Translations under genes and position numbers: made by a program
The notes under the pieces: model-generated
Database searches by the model: none
Seen by the model: the letters and a program-made list of their open reading frames with translations, nothing else
What the model was told of the DNA's origin: nothing
Assembly (NCBI RefSeq): GCF_018688355.1
Contig: NZ_CP061317.1
Span: 1,682,091 to 1,746,090 of the forward strand
DNA length: 64,000 nucleotides
Direction: 5' to 3'
Source of the DNA: Polynucleobacter sp. AP-Elch-400A-B2
Lineage (GTDB): Bacteria; Pseudomonadota; Gammaproteobacteria; Burkholderiales; Burkholderiaceae
Shown: piece by piece, positions 41,530 through 51,947 of the stretch
Numbering within the stretch: position 1 is the first letter of the stretch
Layout: each line of letters starts with the position of its first letter

Positions 41530-44355
41530 TTAGTGCGCTTCTTCCCAATTATCGCCAATCCCAATACCCACTACCAGCGGAACCTTCAGCTCAGCTACCT
41601 TACACATCAAATCAGGCAGTTTTGCTTGCAAAAGCTCCAGCTCATCCAGTGGTACGTCAAATACCAGCTCATCGTGGACCTGGAGCAACATGCGAGTCTT
41701 GAGCTGCTCTTTTTCCAACCAGTTTTCGACCGCAATCATAGCCAATTTAATCAAGTCAGCTGCCGTTCCCTGCATTGGCGCATTAATTGCGGCCCGCTCC
41801 GCACCTTGGCGGCGAGGGCCGCTACTCTTAATTTCTGGAAGCCATAGGCGCCTGCCAAAGACTGTCTCAACATAACCATTCTCCCTAGCCTCCAAGCGAG
41901 TGCGCTCCATGTACTGAGCAACCCCTGGATAGCGATCAAAGTACTTAGCAATATAGTTTTGGGCTGCTGAGCGCTCAATACCCAGATTACCGGCTAGGCC
42001 AAAGGCGCTCATGCCATAAATTAAGCCAAAGTTAATGACCTTGGCATAGCGACGCTGTTCTGAATTAACGCTCTCGAGCGGCACGCCAAAAATCTCAGCG
42101 GCAGTTGCTTGGTGCACATCCTTACCTGCAGCGAATGCAGCTAATAGGTTTTCATCCTCAGCAATGTGCGCCATGATGCGTAGTTCAATTTGTGAATAGT
42201 CAGCCGAAAGCAACTTACAACCCTCAGCCGGAATGAACGCCTCCCGAATTCGACGACCTTCTTCCGTGCGCACAGGAATATTTTGTAAGTTCGGATCGCT
42301 TGAAGCCAAGCGCCCCGTCACCGCAGTCGCCTGAGAAAAACTCGTATGTACTCGTCCTGTTTTAGGATCAGCCATGCGCGGGAGTTTCTCGATATAGGTT
42401 GACATCAATTTAGCAAGACTGCGGTAGTCCAAAATACGCGCAGGCAAGGGATAGTCTTCTGCCAACTTCTGCAACACTTCCTCATCAGTCGATGGCGCGC
42501 CCGATGGCGTCTTCTTAATTACGGGGAGCTCTAACTGCCCAAATAAAATCTCTGCGATCTGCTTGGGTGATTGAATGTTAAATGGCTGCCCAGCTAGCTT
42601 GTGAATCTCTCCCTCTAGAGCGAGCAGACGTTTACCAACTTCTTGACCTTGCTGAGATAGCAAGGCAGAGTCAATCCGAATGCCATTACGCTCCATGATG
42701 CCCAGAACCCGCATTGCTGGCATCTCGATATCTTCATAAATGTACAGAAGACCTGGACTTGTCTGAATTTGTGGCCACAACACGTGATGCAGTCGCATGG
42801 TAATGTCAGCATCTTCTGCTGCATAGTCGGTAGCAATTTTTAGATCTACTTGATCAAAGCCAATCTGATGAACGCCTTTACCGCAGACCTCTTCATACTT
42901 AATAGTCTTCATGCCAAGATGTCGCTCAGCCAAGTTATCCATGTTGTGCGGCATATGCGATTCGAGCACATAAGATTCCAACATGGTGTCAAAAGCAATG
43001 CCCTGTAAAGTAATGCCGTAGTTTGCAAAGATGTGGCTGTCGTACTTCAGGTTTTGCCCCACCTTTAAATTAGTAGCGCTTTCTAGCCAGGGCTTCATAC
43101 GTGCTAAAACCAGTTCGCGACTGAGCTGAGTCTCTCCATTGCGATGCGCTACTGGGATGTAACAAGCCTCCCCAGGGGTAACACAAAGTGATATGCCGAC
43201 AAGCTCTGCAGCCAATGCATCTAAGCTAGTAGTCTCGGTATCCACCGCCGTAAGAGTAGCGCCTTCAATTTTTTTAATCCAACGATCTAGCGATACTTCA
43301 TCCACTACACACTCATAGTGTTTTGCAATCGCACCTTGCAGATCCGTTGTTTCTTGCGATAAGGCAGTGGTCGCTTCTGTAGCCGTGGGGCCAAATTTCT
43401 TAGCCTCGCTTTTTACATTTTCCTCTGAGCTATTTTTTATGGGACTACCAGCTAAATCAAAGTTGCTGTTGGTTTCAGGAGTAGTATCACCCAACTGTCT
43501 CTCCACGTCACGCAACCAAGTCTTAAATGCATAGCGCTCAAACAGCTCGCGCAAAAGTGGCGCATCTTCTGATTTCGCATGCAGGTCATCTAAGCCTGGA
43601 AGGTGGGGCGATAAATCGCAATCGGTTTTGACGGTAATGAGCTGACGTGCTTGAGGAAGCCACTCCAAACTATTTCGCAAGTTCTCGCCAACAACACCCT
43701 TCACTTGGTCGGCGTTTGCCATCAAGTTATCTAAATCGCCAAACTCAGCTAACCATTTGTTTGCCGTTTTAGGGCCGGCTTTAGGAACACCCGGTACGTT
43801 ATCAACCGTATCGCCAATGATGGAAAGGTAATCTACGATGCGCTCCGGAGATACGCCAAATTTTTCAATCACACCATTGATATCCAACTTCTCATTGGTC
43901 ATCGTATTAATTAAGGTGACAGAAGCATTCACTAACTGAGCTAAATCTTTATCGCCAGTAGAAATAATCGTTTCCCAGCCAGCTTGGGTTGCTTGACTAG
44001 CTAAGGTGGCAATCACATCATCAGCCTCAACTCCAGAAACCATTAATACTGGCCAGCCCAAAGCTTTTACCATCGCATGGATTGGCTCAATCTGCTTAAC
44101 CAAATCTTCAGGCATGGGGGAGCGATGCGCTTTGTACTCGGGATACATTTCATCCCGGAAAGTCTTGCCTTTGGCGTCGAAAACACAGGCAATGTGGTCA
44201 GCCTTGAGTTCTGAGCGAGCTCGGCGCATCATATTTACCATGCCGTAGATGGCTCCCGTTGGGTCGCCTGCCCCATTTCTGAGGTCTGGCATGGCATGAA
44301 AGGCGCGATAAAGGTAGCTAGAGCCGTCTACCAACAAGAGTCTATGTTTAGTCAT
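41530..44355 (-). CDS. polA: DNA polymerase I
   Basis: 941 residues from ATG 44355 (MTKHRLLLVDGSSYLYRAFH). Three parts are complete: 5'-3' nuclease (about 1-290), a 3'-5' exonuclease with TAVDTETTSLDAL and the Asp/Glu pair, and the polymerase with motif A LLSADYSQIELRIMAHI, motif B RRYAKVINFGLIYGMSAFGL and motif C LLQVHDELVFDV. It removes primers and fills gaps. Divergent from the DUF2782-thrB genes. Confidence 0.97.
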   Translation of the reverse strand: MTKHRLLLVDGSSYLYRAFHAMPDLRNGAGDPTGAIYGMVNMMRRARSELKADHIACVFDAKGKTFRDEMYPEYKAHRSPMPEDLVKQIEPIHAMVKALGWPVLMVSGVEADDVIATLASQATQAGWETIISTGDKDLAQLVNASVTLINTMTNEKLDINGVIEKFGVSPERIVDYLSIIGDTVDNVPGVPKAGPKTANKWLAEFGDLDNLMANADQVKGVVGENLRNSLEWLPQARQLITVKTDCDLSPHLPGLDDLHAKSEDAPLLRELFERYAFKTWLRDVERQLGDTTPETNSNFDLAGSPIKNSSEENVKSEAKKFGPTATEATTALSQETTDLQGAIAKHYECVVDEVSLDRWIKKIEGATLTAVDTETTSLDALAAELVGISLCVTPGEACYIPVAHRNGETQLSRELVLARMKPWLESATNLKVGQNLKYDSHIFANYGITLQGIAFDTMLESYVLESHMPHNMDNLAERHLGMKTIKYEEVCGKGVHQIGFDQVDLKIATDYAAEDADITMRLHHVLWPQIQTSPGLLYIYEDIEMPAMRVLGIMERNGIRIDSALLSQQGQEVGKRLLALEGEIHKLAGQPFNIQSPKQIAEILFGQLELPVIKKTPSGAPSTDEEVLQKLAEDYPLPARILDYRSLAKLMSTYIEKLPRMADPKTGRVHTSFSQATAVTGRLASSDPNLQNIPVRTEEGRRIREAFIPAEGCKLLSADYSQIELRIMAHIAEDENLLAAFAAGKDVHQATAAEIFGVPLESVNSEQRRYAKVINFGLIYGMSAFGLAGNLGIERSAAQNYIAKYFDRYPGVAQYMERTRLEARENGYVETVFGRRLWLPEIKSSGPRRQGAERAAINAPMQGTAADLIKLAMIAVENWLEKEQLKTRMLLQVHDELVFDVPLDELELLQAKLPDLMCKVAELKVPLVVGIGIGDNWEEAH

Positions 44356-44436
44356 ACCGCAATCGTACAATCTAGTTGCTAACTGCCTACAGATCAGGAT
44401 CAAATCCTCCTGAAAAGAGGCCTAAAAAGGTGAAAA

Positions 44437-44844
44437 ATGATGCACGCTCTAACTAACTTACTCCACGCTTGTGTGAGCCAAACCCTTGTTATAACAAGCT
44501 TTTTAGTGGCTTTTGCCTCTTTTGGCCTGCATTCAGCGCATGCCCAGAATAATTCTCAAGCGCTGAGCCCCTCCGAGTTGCAGCGCATTAATAATCAGCC
44601 CTTGGCGCCTCCGGTGAGCGCCTCTCAGGTAACGAATACGCCCGAAGGTCGCAAACCGAGCTTTCAGCATAAAGAAGCTACTGGCACTGAAATTACTGAA
44701 TATAAGGATGCCAACTCACCTACTCAGGTAGACGTGAAGACGCGTTATACCAACTACGAAATGGCTCCTCCGGCAACAGTCATGCCTGGCGTACCGAAAG
44801 AAACTGACCTAATCAGCGTACCGAGCATCAGAGTTCCTTTTTAA
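44437..44844 (+). CDS. Exported DUF2782 family protein
   Basis: 135 residues. Residues 1-36 are a signal peptide (SFLVAFASFGLHSAHAQ). The mature part contains a low-complexity Gln/Pro region and the DUF2782 core (TEITEYKDANSPTQVDVKTR, PGVPKETDLISVPSIRVPF). Function unknown; in betaproteobacteria it regularly lies between polA and thrB. GAAAAGAGG/AAAAGG precedes the double ATG start. Confidence 0.85.
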   Translation: MMHALTNLLHACVSQTLVITSFLVAFASFGLHSAHAQNNSQALSPSELQRINNQPLAPPVSASQVTNTPEGRKPSFQHKEATGTEITEYKDANSPTQVDVKTRYTNYEMAPPATVMPGVPKETDLISVPSIRVPF

Positions 44845-44853
44845 TCTTTACTC

Positions 44854-45831
44854 ATGGCCGTCTTTACTCCCATTGAACTAAGTGATATCTCTACTTGGAT
44901 CTCAAGCGACTTTGATATCGGGCAGGCCATCGACATTCGTGGAATTCATGGTGGGATTGAGAATTCCAATTTCTTTCTCGACACAGAGAAAGATGGCAAG
45001 AAACAAGAATATGTTCTGACAATTTTTGAAAGACTATCGGCAGAGCAACTTCCCTACTACTTAGAGCTAATGCGTCACTTGGCGAATAAAAGTATTCCCG
45101 TACCAAAGCCGCTTGAAAATAAACAGGGGCAAATCTTATTTACGCTCAAAGGTAAGCCTGCAGCCATTGTGAGCAAGCTTCCAGGTCTTTCTAGGCTTGC
45201 ACCCAAAGCTCAGCATTGCGCTTTGGTTGGCGAGTATTTAGCCAAAATGCATTTGGCCAGTAGTGACTTTAAGCACACTCAAGAGAATCTTCGCAGTCTT
45301 GCTTGGTGGCAAAAAACAGTGCCTCAAGTGTTGTCACATTTAAGTGGCGCACAAAAAGAATTACTGACTAGCGAGCTCGCAACTCAAGAGCAATTCTTTA
45401 GCTCAGAAGCCTATCAATCACTGCCACAGGGGGCAAGTCATTGCGATCTCTTTAGAGATAACGTACTGTTTAATCCTCACGGCGCAAGTGATGACTCTCA
45501 AGATCAGCTAGGCGGTTTCTTCGACTTTTATTTCGCCGGAACAGATAAGTGGTTATTTGATTTAGCGGTCACTGCAAATGACTGGTGTCTCGCTGACAAC
45601 AAACAAGATTTAGACCCTGCTCGCTTCAAGGCGCTGATGGATGCCTATCAGGCTGTTCGTCCACTCACTACTGAAGAGCAAGCAAGTTGGCCACTAATGG
45701 TACGCGCCGCAGCTCTACGATTTTGGATCTCCCGCCTGTGGGATTTTTATTTGCCACGTGACGCGCAAATGCTCACCCCGCATGACCCTCGTCATTTTGA
45801 AAATATTCTCTTAAGTCGCAAGGCAATATGA
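44854..45831 (+). CDS. thrB: Homoserine kinase, ThrB choline-kinase-like type
   Basis: 325 residues of the aminoglycoside/choline kinase fold, not the GHMP type. N-terminal GIHGGIENSNFFLDTEKDGK, catalytic loop SHCDLFRDNVLFN (H-x-D-x4-N) and the metal aspartate in GGFFDFYFAGTDKWLFDLAV. It phosphorylates homoserine on the way to threonine. It starts 9 bp after the DUF2782 gene and overlaps the next gene by 4 bp. Confidence 0.93.
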   Translation: MAVFTPIELSDISTWISSDFDIGQAIDIRGIHGGIENSNFFLDTEKDGKKQEYVLTIFERLSAEQLPYYLELMRHLANKSIPVPKPLENKQGQILFTLKGKPAAIVSKLPGLSRLAPKAQHCALVGEYLAKMHLASSDFKHTQENLRSLAWWQKTVPQVLSHLSGAQKELLTSELATQEQFFSSEAYQSLPQGASHCDLFRDNVLFNPHGASDDSQDQLGGFFDFYFAGTDKWLFDLAVTANDWCLADNKQDLDPARFKALMDAYQAVRPLTTEEQASWPLMVRAAALRFWISRLWDFYLPRDAQMLTPHDPRHFENILLSRKAI

Positions 45832-46610
45832 AACTCAATTCCGTCACTCCAAAAGAGGGTTACACCTGGATACGTCAAGGCATTTGGCTTTTTAAACAAA
45901 ATCCTTTGGGTTTTTTAATGCTGGTATTCATGTACATATTTGCAGCGCAACTTGCAGTACTCGTACCCGTGATTGGTATTTTTGCCGTCTTATTACTCAC
46001 ACCTACCTTATCAGTGGGCTTTATGACCGCCTGTCGCCTAGCGATTCAAAAAGAACGTATTCGACCCTCGGTATACGTGGTTGCCCTGCAATCCAACCCC
46101 TTAGTTCGTAAACGTATTCTCCAATTAGGTTTGGTCTATGCCGCGCTAATCCTAGCCCTCAGCTTTATCTTAAGCTTGTTGGTAGATTTTGAGTTGCTCA
46201 TTCCACTAATGACTAACGAAAAGCCCATTACTTCAGAGGCCATCAGTCAGATTTACCTGATACTCTTTTTTGGTGGCCTGCTTTATGTGCCAGTAGCAAT
46301 GTTGATGTGGTTTTCTCCTGTACTCGTTGCTTGGGCTGATATGTCTATAGCGCAAGCACTCTTTTCCAGTGCTGTTGCTTGCTGGACCAATCGGGGTGCA
46401 TTCTTTTTATATCTCGCGATTTGGGGTGCGATCTTAATCGCTATTCCTTTAACGATTGGCTCTATTTTTGATGCTCTCGACTTGGGTCAAGCTGCATCAT
46501 TCATCATCGCACCTATTTCTATGGCGGGGCTGACTGTGATGCATTGCTCTTTCTTCGCCACTTGGAAAGCATGCTTTGCTGAAAAAGAATCGGCTGCTTT
46601 AATCGCTTAA
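45828..46610 (+). CDS. BPSS1780-family membrane protein
   Basis: 260 residues, about six transmembrane segments after a soluble N-terminal stretch (SVTPKEGYTWIRQGIWLFKQ). The pattern matches a family of uncharacterised betaproteobacterial membrane proteins known as BPSS1780. It shares ATGA with the thrB stop and ends 4 bp inside the convergent uvrD gene. No function can be given. Confidence 0.85.
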   Translation: MKLNSVTPKEGYTWIRQGIWLFKQNPLGFLMLVFMYIFAAQLAVLVPVIGIFAVLLLTPTLSVGFMTACRLAIQKERIRPSVYVVALQSNPLVRKRILQLGLVYAALILALSFILSLLVDFELLIPLMTNEKPITSEAISQIYLILFFGGLLYVPVAMLMWFSPVLVAWADMSIAQALFSSAVACWTNRGAFFLYLAIWGAILIAIPLTIGSIFDALDLGQAASFIIAPISMAGLTVMHCSFFATWKACFAEKESAALIA

Positions 46611-48994
46611 TCTATCGCAGCCAACTTAGCAATGCTGAGCTGTAGCCATTTCACACCGTGGCGCTTGAAATTCACCTGAGCGCGCGCATCAGCATCGTTA
46701 CCCTCTAGGCCTGTAACGCGCCCTTCACCAAACTTAGTATGGAATACATTTTGCCCAATCGTAAATGGGTAATTTCCCCGTGGTGGCGAGGCCATTCTGG
46801 TCACGGCGGTTGAGGCAGAACCTACTCGACCAATCTGCCTTGCAGGTCGCTCACGCTCATTACCACTGTCAAAGAAATCATTCGATCCAAACTCGCGCTG
46901 ACGGGTGTAGCCATCTTGCCAAGTCGACCCTGAGCGGCCGCTATTTCCATTGCTAGCACTACCCCAACGGGCATCTTTTACTTTTGGAGTGAGCCACTTC
47001 AGTGAATCCGATGGCAACTCTTCCAAGAAGCGGGATGGCATGTTGTAACGAACTTGACCGTGCAACATCCTTGACTGGGTATGAGAGAGATAGAGGCGTT
47101 CCTTTGCGCGAGTAATCGCCACATACATTAGGCGTCGCTCTTCTTCTAAACCATGCTGCTCGTTAATACTGTTCTCATGTGGGAACAAGCCCTCTTCTAA
47201 GCCAGTAATAAATACAGAGATGAACTCCAAGCCTTTTGCAGAGTGCACCGTCATCAACTGCACAGCATCTTGGCCTGCCTGAGCTTGGTTATCTCCAGCC
47301 TCCAATGAAGCATGTGAGAGGAATGCAGCTAATGGCGAGACTTCGACTATGCCAAGGGCATTCTCACCCGGCAGTGTGGCAGCAGTGGCATCCTGACCAT
47401 AGCCTTCTTCGGCAATAAATGCGGTTGCGGCATTAATCAATTCTTGTAAGTTTTCTACACGGTCCTGACCTTCGCGCTCCGAGAGATAGTGCTGAATCAG
47501 GCCACTATTTTGAATCACGAATTCCACTGTCTCAGGCAATGTGTTGTGACGGGTAGCTTCACGCATATGATCAACAAGGCGCACAAAGCCACCCAAGGAG
47601 GCGCCAGCTTTGCCATCTAATGTCGATGCCGCCAAATACAAAGAACTGTTTTGTGCACGAGCTGAATCTTGCACAGCTTCAATCGATCTCGCCCCAATAC
47701 CGCGTGTCGGGAAATTGACTACGCGTGAGAAAGAAGTGTCATCGTTCGGGTTTTCTAGAAGACGTAAATACGCTAAGGCATGTTTAATCTCTGCACGCTC
47801 GAAGAAGCGCAATCCACCATAAACCCGATACGGAATCGCCGCAGAAAATAAGGCATGCTCAATAATGCGTGACTGAGCATTACTTCTGTAGAGCAGGGCA
47901 ATTTCAGTACGCTTAATACCGCTACTGACTAAAGCTTTTATTTCATCTACAAGCCAAGCGGCTTCAGCATGATCGCTCGGCGCGTCGTAAATGCGGACTG
48001 GCTCGCCATGTCCTGCATCAGTGCGCAAGTTTTTACCAAGACGATCTGTATTGTTAGAAATGAGGTAGTTGGCTGTATCTAAGATATGACCATGCGAGCG
48101 GTAGTTCTGCTCAAGCTTGACCATCATCGGGTGGTATTGCTTTTCATAAAGACGCATGTTCTCCACATCTGCGCCGCGGAAAGCATAAATACTCTGATCA
48201 TCATCACCTACCGCAAAAACTGCACTACTTCCCATGCCGCTGACATTAACGCGGCTAGCATCATGACCAGAGAGTAATTTGAGCCATGCGTATTGCAAGG
48301 CATTAGTATCTTGGAACTCATCAATCAAAATATGACGGAATCGTTCTTGGTAATGCGTACGAATAGCCTCGTTATGTTTGAGCAATTCATAACTGCGTAA
48401 CAAGAGTTCAGCAAAGTCGACTACGCCTTCACGCTGGCACTGCTCGTCATAAGCCTCGTACAACTGGGCCATCTTGGCCTGAAAATCATCCCCTACAGAT
48501 AATTCTTTGGCACGCTGACCACGCTCTTTGGCGTGGGCAATGAAATATTGCAACTGCTTAGGGGGGTATTTCTCATCATCGACCTTTAAGCCCTTTAAAA
48601 GCCGCTTAATGGCAGAAAGCTGATCTTGGGTATCCAAAATCTGAAAAGTGGACGGCAAACCTGCTTCTTTGTGATGCGCACGCAATAAACGGTTACAAAG
48701 TCCATGGAAAGTACCAATCCACATGCCTCGGGTGTTAATCGGCAACATGGCGCTCAGACGCAACATCATCTCCTTAGCGGCCTTATTGGTGAAGGTCACC
48801 GCCAGGACACCAATAGGTGAAACCTGACCCGTTTGGATCAACCAAGCTATACGGGTCGTCAGGACGCGGGTTTTTCCACTACCAGCGCCAGCCAAAATCA
48901 GGGCTGACTGGGCCTGGCCATTTTCATTTACTGGCGGGAGGGTCACTGCCTCGCGTTGTTCTGGATTAAGGTTTGCGAGTAGGTCTGAGTACAT
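46607..48994 (-). CDS. uvrD: UvrD/PcrA-type DNA helicase II
   Basis: 795 residues, superfamily 1 helicase with all motifs: Q motif LNPEQREAV, Walker A AGAGSGKTRVLTTRI, motif II ILIDEFQDTNALQY, motif III AVGDDDQSIYAFRGAD, motif IV, motif V VHSAKGLEF and motif VI YVAITRAKERLYL. The C-terminal tail ends with a Tudor-like region (NVFHTKFGEGRVTGLEG) that can contact RNA polymerase. It acts in nucleotide excision and mismatch repair. Its start faces valS across only 24 bp, so the two promoters lie within or next to coding sequence. Confidence 0.96.
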   Translation of the reverse strand: MYSDLLANLNPEQREAVTLPPVNENGQAQSALILAGAGSGKTRVLTTRIAWLIQTGQVSPIGVLAVTFTNKAAKEMMLRLSAMLPINTRGMWIGTFHGLCNRLLRAHHKEAGLPSTFQILDTQDQLSAIKRLLKGLKVDDEKYPPKQLQYFIAHAKERGQRAKELSVGDDFQAKMAQLYEAYDEQCQREGVVDFAELLLRSYELLKHNEAIRTHYQERFRHILIDEFQDTNALQYAWLKLLSGHDASRVNVSGMGSSAVFAVGDDDQSIYAFRGADVENMRLYEKQYHPMMVKLEQNYRSHGHILDTANYLISNNTDRLGKNLRTDAGHGEPVRIYDAPSDHAEAAWLVDEIKALVSSGIKRTEIALLYRSNAQSRIIEHALFSAAIPYRVYGGLRFFERAEIKHALAYLRLLENPNDDTSFSRVVNFPTRGIGARSIEAVQDSARAQNSSLYLAASTLDGKAGASLGGFVRLVDHMREATRHNTLPETVEFVIQNSGLIQHYLSEREGQDRVENLQELINAATAFIAEEGYGQDATAATLPGENALGIVEVSPLAAFLSHASLEAGDNQAQAGQDAVQLMTVHSAKGLEFISVFITGLEEGLFPHENSINEQHGLEEERRLMYVAITRAKERLYLSHTQSRMLHGQVRYNMPSRFLEELPSDSLKWLTPKVKDARWGSASNGNSGRSGSTWQDGYTRQREFGSNDFFDSGNERERPARQIGRVGSASTAVTRMASPPRGNYPFTIGQNVFHTKFGEGRVTGLEGNDADARAQVNFKRHGVKWLQLSIAKLAAID

Positions 48995-49018
48995 CGCCCC
49001 AATTATAATTTGCCTCTT

Positions 49019-51919
49019 ATGCCAAATGCTTCGAATACCCCTAATTCACCCGACTCCCCATTAACTAGTTCTGTAGACGAACTGGCCAAATCCTACGAAC
49101 CCGCCCCAATTGAAGCTTATTGGGGTCCGGAGTGGGAACGCCGCGGCATTGCCGACGCCACCCTAGACGAGGGCAAGGGAGATTTCTCGATTCAGCTGCC
49201 GCCACCGAATGTGACGGGCACCCTCCACATGGGTCACGCGTTTAATCAAACCATCATGGATGGCTTGGTGCGTCATGCCCGCATGTCTGGCAAAAATACC
49301 TTGTGGGTTCCAGGTACGGACCATGCCGGTATCGCTACACAAATCGTCGTTGAGCGTCAACTTGATGCGCAGAAAATATCTCGCCATGATTTAGGTCGCG
49401 AAAAATTCTTAGAAAAAGTGTGGGAGTGGAAAGAAACTTCCGGCAACACGATTACCCGTCAGATTCGTCGCTTAGGCGCCTCGATTGATTGGGGTAAGGA
49501 ATATTTCACGATGGACAGCAAGATGTCCAAAGCGGTTGTCGAAGTATTTGTTCGCTTACATGAGCAAGGATTAATTTACCGCGGCAAACGTTTGGTGAAC
49601 TGGGATCCCGCTTTAGGGACTGCGGTCTCTGATTTAGAAGTGGTGAGCGAAGAAGAAGATGGTTCCATGTGGCACATTCGCTATCCATTAGCCGATGGCT
49701 CCGGACACCTGACCGTTGCCACCACGCGCCCAGAGACTTTATTGGGTGACGTAGCCGTCATGGTCAATCCAGAAGACGAGCGCTACAAACACCTCATTGG
49801 TAAATCAGTACAGCTACCGCTGTGCAATCGCGAGATTCCAATCATTGCCGATGATTATGTTGATTTAGCTTTTGGTACTGGTGTTGTTAAAGTGACACCT
49901 GCGCATGACTTCAACGACTATGCTGTTGGACAACGTCATCAATTGCCACTCATCAATATCTTGACTCTCGATGCCAAGATTAATGAGAATGCACCTGCGG
50001 TGTACCAAGGTCTTGAGCGTTTTGCTGCCCGCAAACAAATCGTTGCCGACTTAGATGCAGCCGGATTATTGGAAAAAGTACAGCCACATAAATTAATGGT
50101 GCCACGCGGTGATCGCACCCAAACCATTATTGAACCAATGCTCACTGACCAATGGTTTGTCGCAGTATCCAAACCAAGTCCAGATAACAAATATCAACCA
50201 GGCTCTTCTATTGCAAGCGCTGCGCTAGATGCAGTAAAAAATGGTGACATTAAGCTGGTTCCAGAAAATTGGATTAGCACCTACTCTCAGTGGCTGGAAA
50301 ATATTCAGGACTGGTGCATCTCACGCCAACTCTGGTGGGGCCATCAAATCCCCGCCTGGTATGGTGATGATGGGCAGATTTTTGTAGCGCGCTCTGCAGA
50401 AGAAGCAAAAGTGAAGGCTGCTGCTGCCGGTTATAGCGGTCAGCTCAATCGTGACCCCGATGTCTTGGATACTTGGTTTAGCTCTGCACTGGTGCCATTT
50501 AGCTCGCTAGGCTGGCCAGAAGAAACGCCAGCTCTAAATCACTTCTTACCTTCTTCAGTGTTAGTAACCGGCTTTGACATCATCTTCTTTTGGGTAGCCA
50601 GAATGGTCATGATGACTTGCCACTTCACTGGCAAGGTGCCTTTCCATACCGTGTACGTACACGGCTTAGTCCGTGATGCTGAAGGTCAAAAGATGAGTAA
50701 GTCCAAAGGAAATACTTTGGATCCAATCGATTTAATTGACGGCATCAAGATTGAAGACTTGGTGGCTAAGCGTACTACCGGCTTGATGAATCCAAAGCAA
50801 GCTGAAAGCATTGGTAAGAAAACCAAGAAAGAGTTTCCAGAAGGCATTCCTGCATTTGGTACAGATGCCCTGCGCTTTACCTTCGCCTCACTCGCGTCAC
50901 TGGGTCGAAATATTAATTTTGATCAGAAGCGCTGCGAGGGTTATCGCAACTTCTGCAACAAACTCTGGAATGCCACTCGTTTTGTTCTCATGAATTGCCC
51001 TGGCAATGACCAAGAGAACGGCTTTGCTCCTTGTGACAGCCAATGCGGCCCAGAAGGACAGCTTGATTTCTCTCCGGCAGATCGTTGGATTGTTTCGATA
51101 TTACAAAGAACCGAAGCTGATGTTGCTAAAAGCTTCCAAAACTATCGCTTTGACAACATTGCTACGAGTATCTATCAGTTTGTTTGGGATGAATACTGCG
51201 ATTGGTATTTAGAGTTAGCTAAGGTACAGCTCCAGACTGGCACGCCTGCACAGCAACGTGCCACTCGTCGTACCCTCTTACGTGTTTTAGAAACCATCTT
51301 GCGCCTGGCTCATCCACTGATTCCATTCATTACTGAAACCCTCTGGCAAACCGTTGGGCCGAAGATTGGTAAAGAGTTGGCTAAGCAAGATAAGCAAACC
51401 ATTGCACTGCAGCCATACCCAATTGCTCAACTCGATAAGATTGATGAGCAAAGCGAAGCTTGGGTGGCCCAGATTAAATCGATTGTGGATGCGTGTCGCA
51501 ATCTACGTGGCGAGATGCAAGTTTCTCCTGCACTCAAAGTGCCTCTCTGGATTAGCGGACCGCAAGATTTCTTGAAACAGGCAAGTCCGTACGTGACTGC
51601 TTTAGCCAAACTATCTGAAGTCAAAATCTACGATGACGAGTCCGCTTTAGAGAAGGATGCCCCTGGCGCACCAATGGCCCTGGTTGGCAATCTGAAGTTG
51701 TTACTCAAAATTGAAGTAGACATAGCAGCTGAAAGAATTCGCCTAAGTAAAGAAATTGAGCGCCTAGCCAATGAGATCACCAAAGCACGCAGCAAACTTA
51801 GTAATGAAAGCTTTGTAGCTCGCGCCCCAGAAGAGGTGGTTGCCCAAGAAAAACAACGCCTTACGGGCTTTGAGCAAAACCACGAGAAGCTTGTTGCACA
51901 ATTAGAACGACTGAAATAA
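49019..51919 (+). CDS. valS: Valyl-tRNA synthetase
   Basis: 966 residues from ATG 49019; a TTG at 49010 is a weaker alternative. Class I synthetase: HIGH-type motif PPNVTGTLHMGHAF (about residues 62-75), editing domain with TTRPETLLGDVAVMV, tryptophan-rich zinc-less core RQLWWGHQIPAWYG, KMSKS motif GQKMSKSKGNT (about 557-567), anticodon-binding helices and a C-terminal coiled coil (ERLANEITKARSKLSNESFV). Complete. Followed 28 bp later by galU. Confidence 0.97.
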   Translation: MPNASNTPNSPDSPLTSSVDELAKSYEPAPIEAYWGPEWERRGIADATLDEGKGDFSIQLPPPNVTGTLHMGHAFNQTIMDGLVRHARMSGKNTLWVPGTDHAGIATQIVVERQLDAQKISRHDLGREKFLEKVWEWKETSGNTITRQIRRLGASIDWGKEYFTMDSKMSKAVVEVFVRLHEQGLIYRGKRLVNWDPALGTAVSDLEVVSEEEDGSMWHIRYPLADGSGHLTVATTRPETLLGDVAVMVNPEDERYKHLIGKSVQLPLCNREIPIIADDYVDLAFGTGVVKVTPAHDFNDYAVGQRHQLPLINILTLDAKINENAPAVYQGLERFAARKQIVADLDAAGLLEKVQPHKLMVPRGDRTQTIIEPMLTDQWFVAVSKPSPDNKYQPGSSIASAALDAVKNGDIKLVPENWISTYSQWLENIQDWCISRQLWWGHQIPAWYGDDGQIFVARSAEEAKVKAAAAGYSGQLNRDPDVLDTWFSSALVPFSSLGWPEETPALNHFLPSSVLVTGFDIIFFWVARMVMMTCHFTGKVPFHTVYVHGLVRDAEGQKMSKSKGNTLDPIDLIDGIKIEDLVAKRTTGLMNPKQAESIGKKTKKEFPEGIPAFGTDALRFTFASLASLGRNINFDQKRCEGYRNFCNKLWNATRFVLMNCPGNDQENGFAPCDSQCGPEGQLDFSPADRWIVSILQRTEADVAKSFQNYRFDNIATSIYQFVWDEYCDWYLELAKVQLQTGTPAQQRATRRTLLRVLETILRLAHPLIPFITETLWQTVGPKIGKELAKQDKQTIALQPYPIAQLDKIDEQSEAWVAQIKSIVDACRNLRGEMQVSPALKVPLWISGPQDFLKQASPYVTALAKLSEVKIYDDESALEKDAPGAPMALVGNLKLLLKIEVDIAAERIRLSKEIERLANEITKARSKLSNESFVARAPEEVVAQEKQRLTGFEQNHEKLVAQLERLK

Positions 51920-51947
51920 AGCATCAATAAAACTGATCGGAATTGCA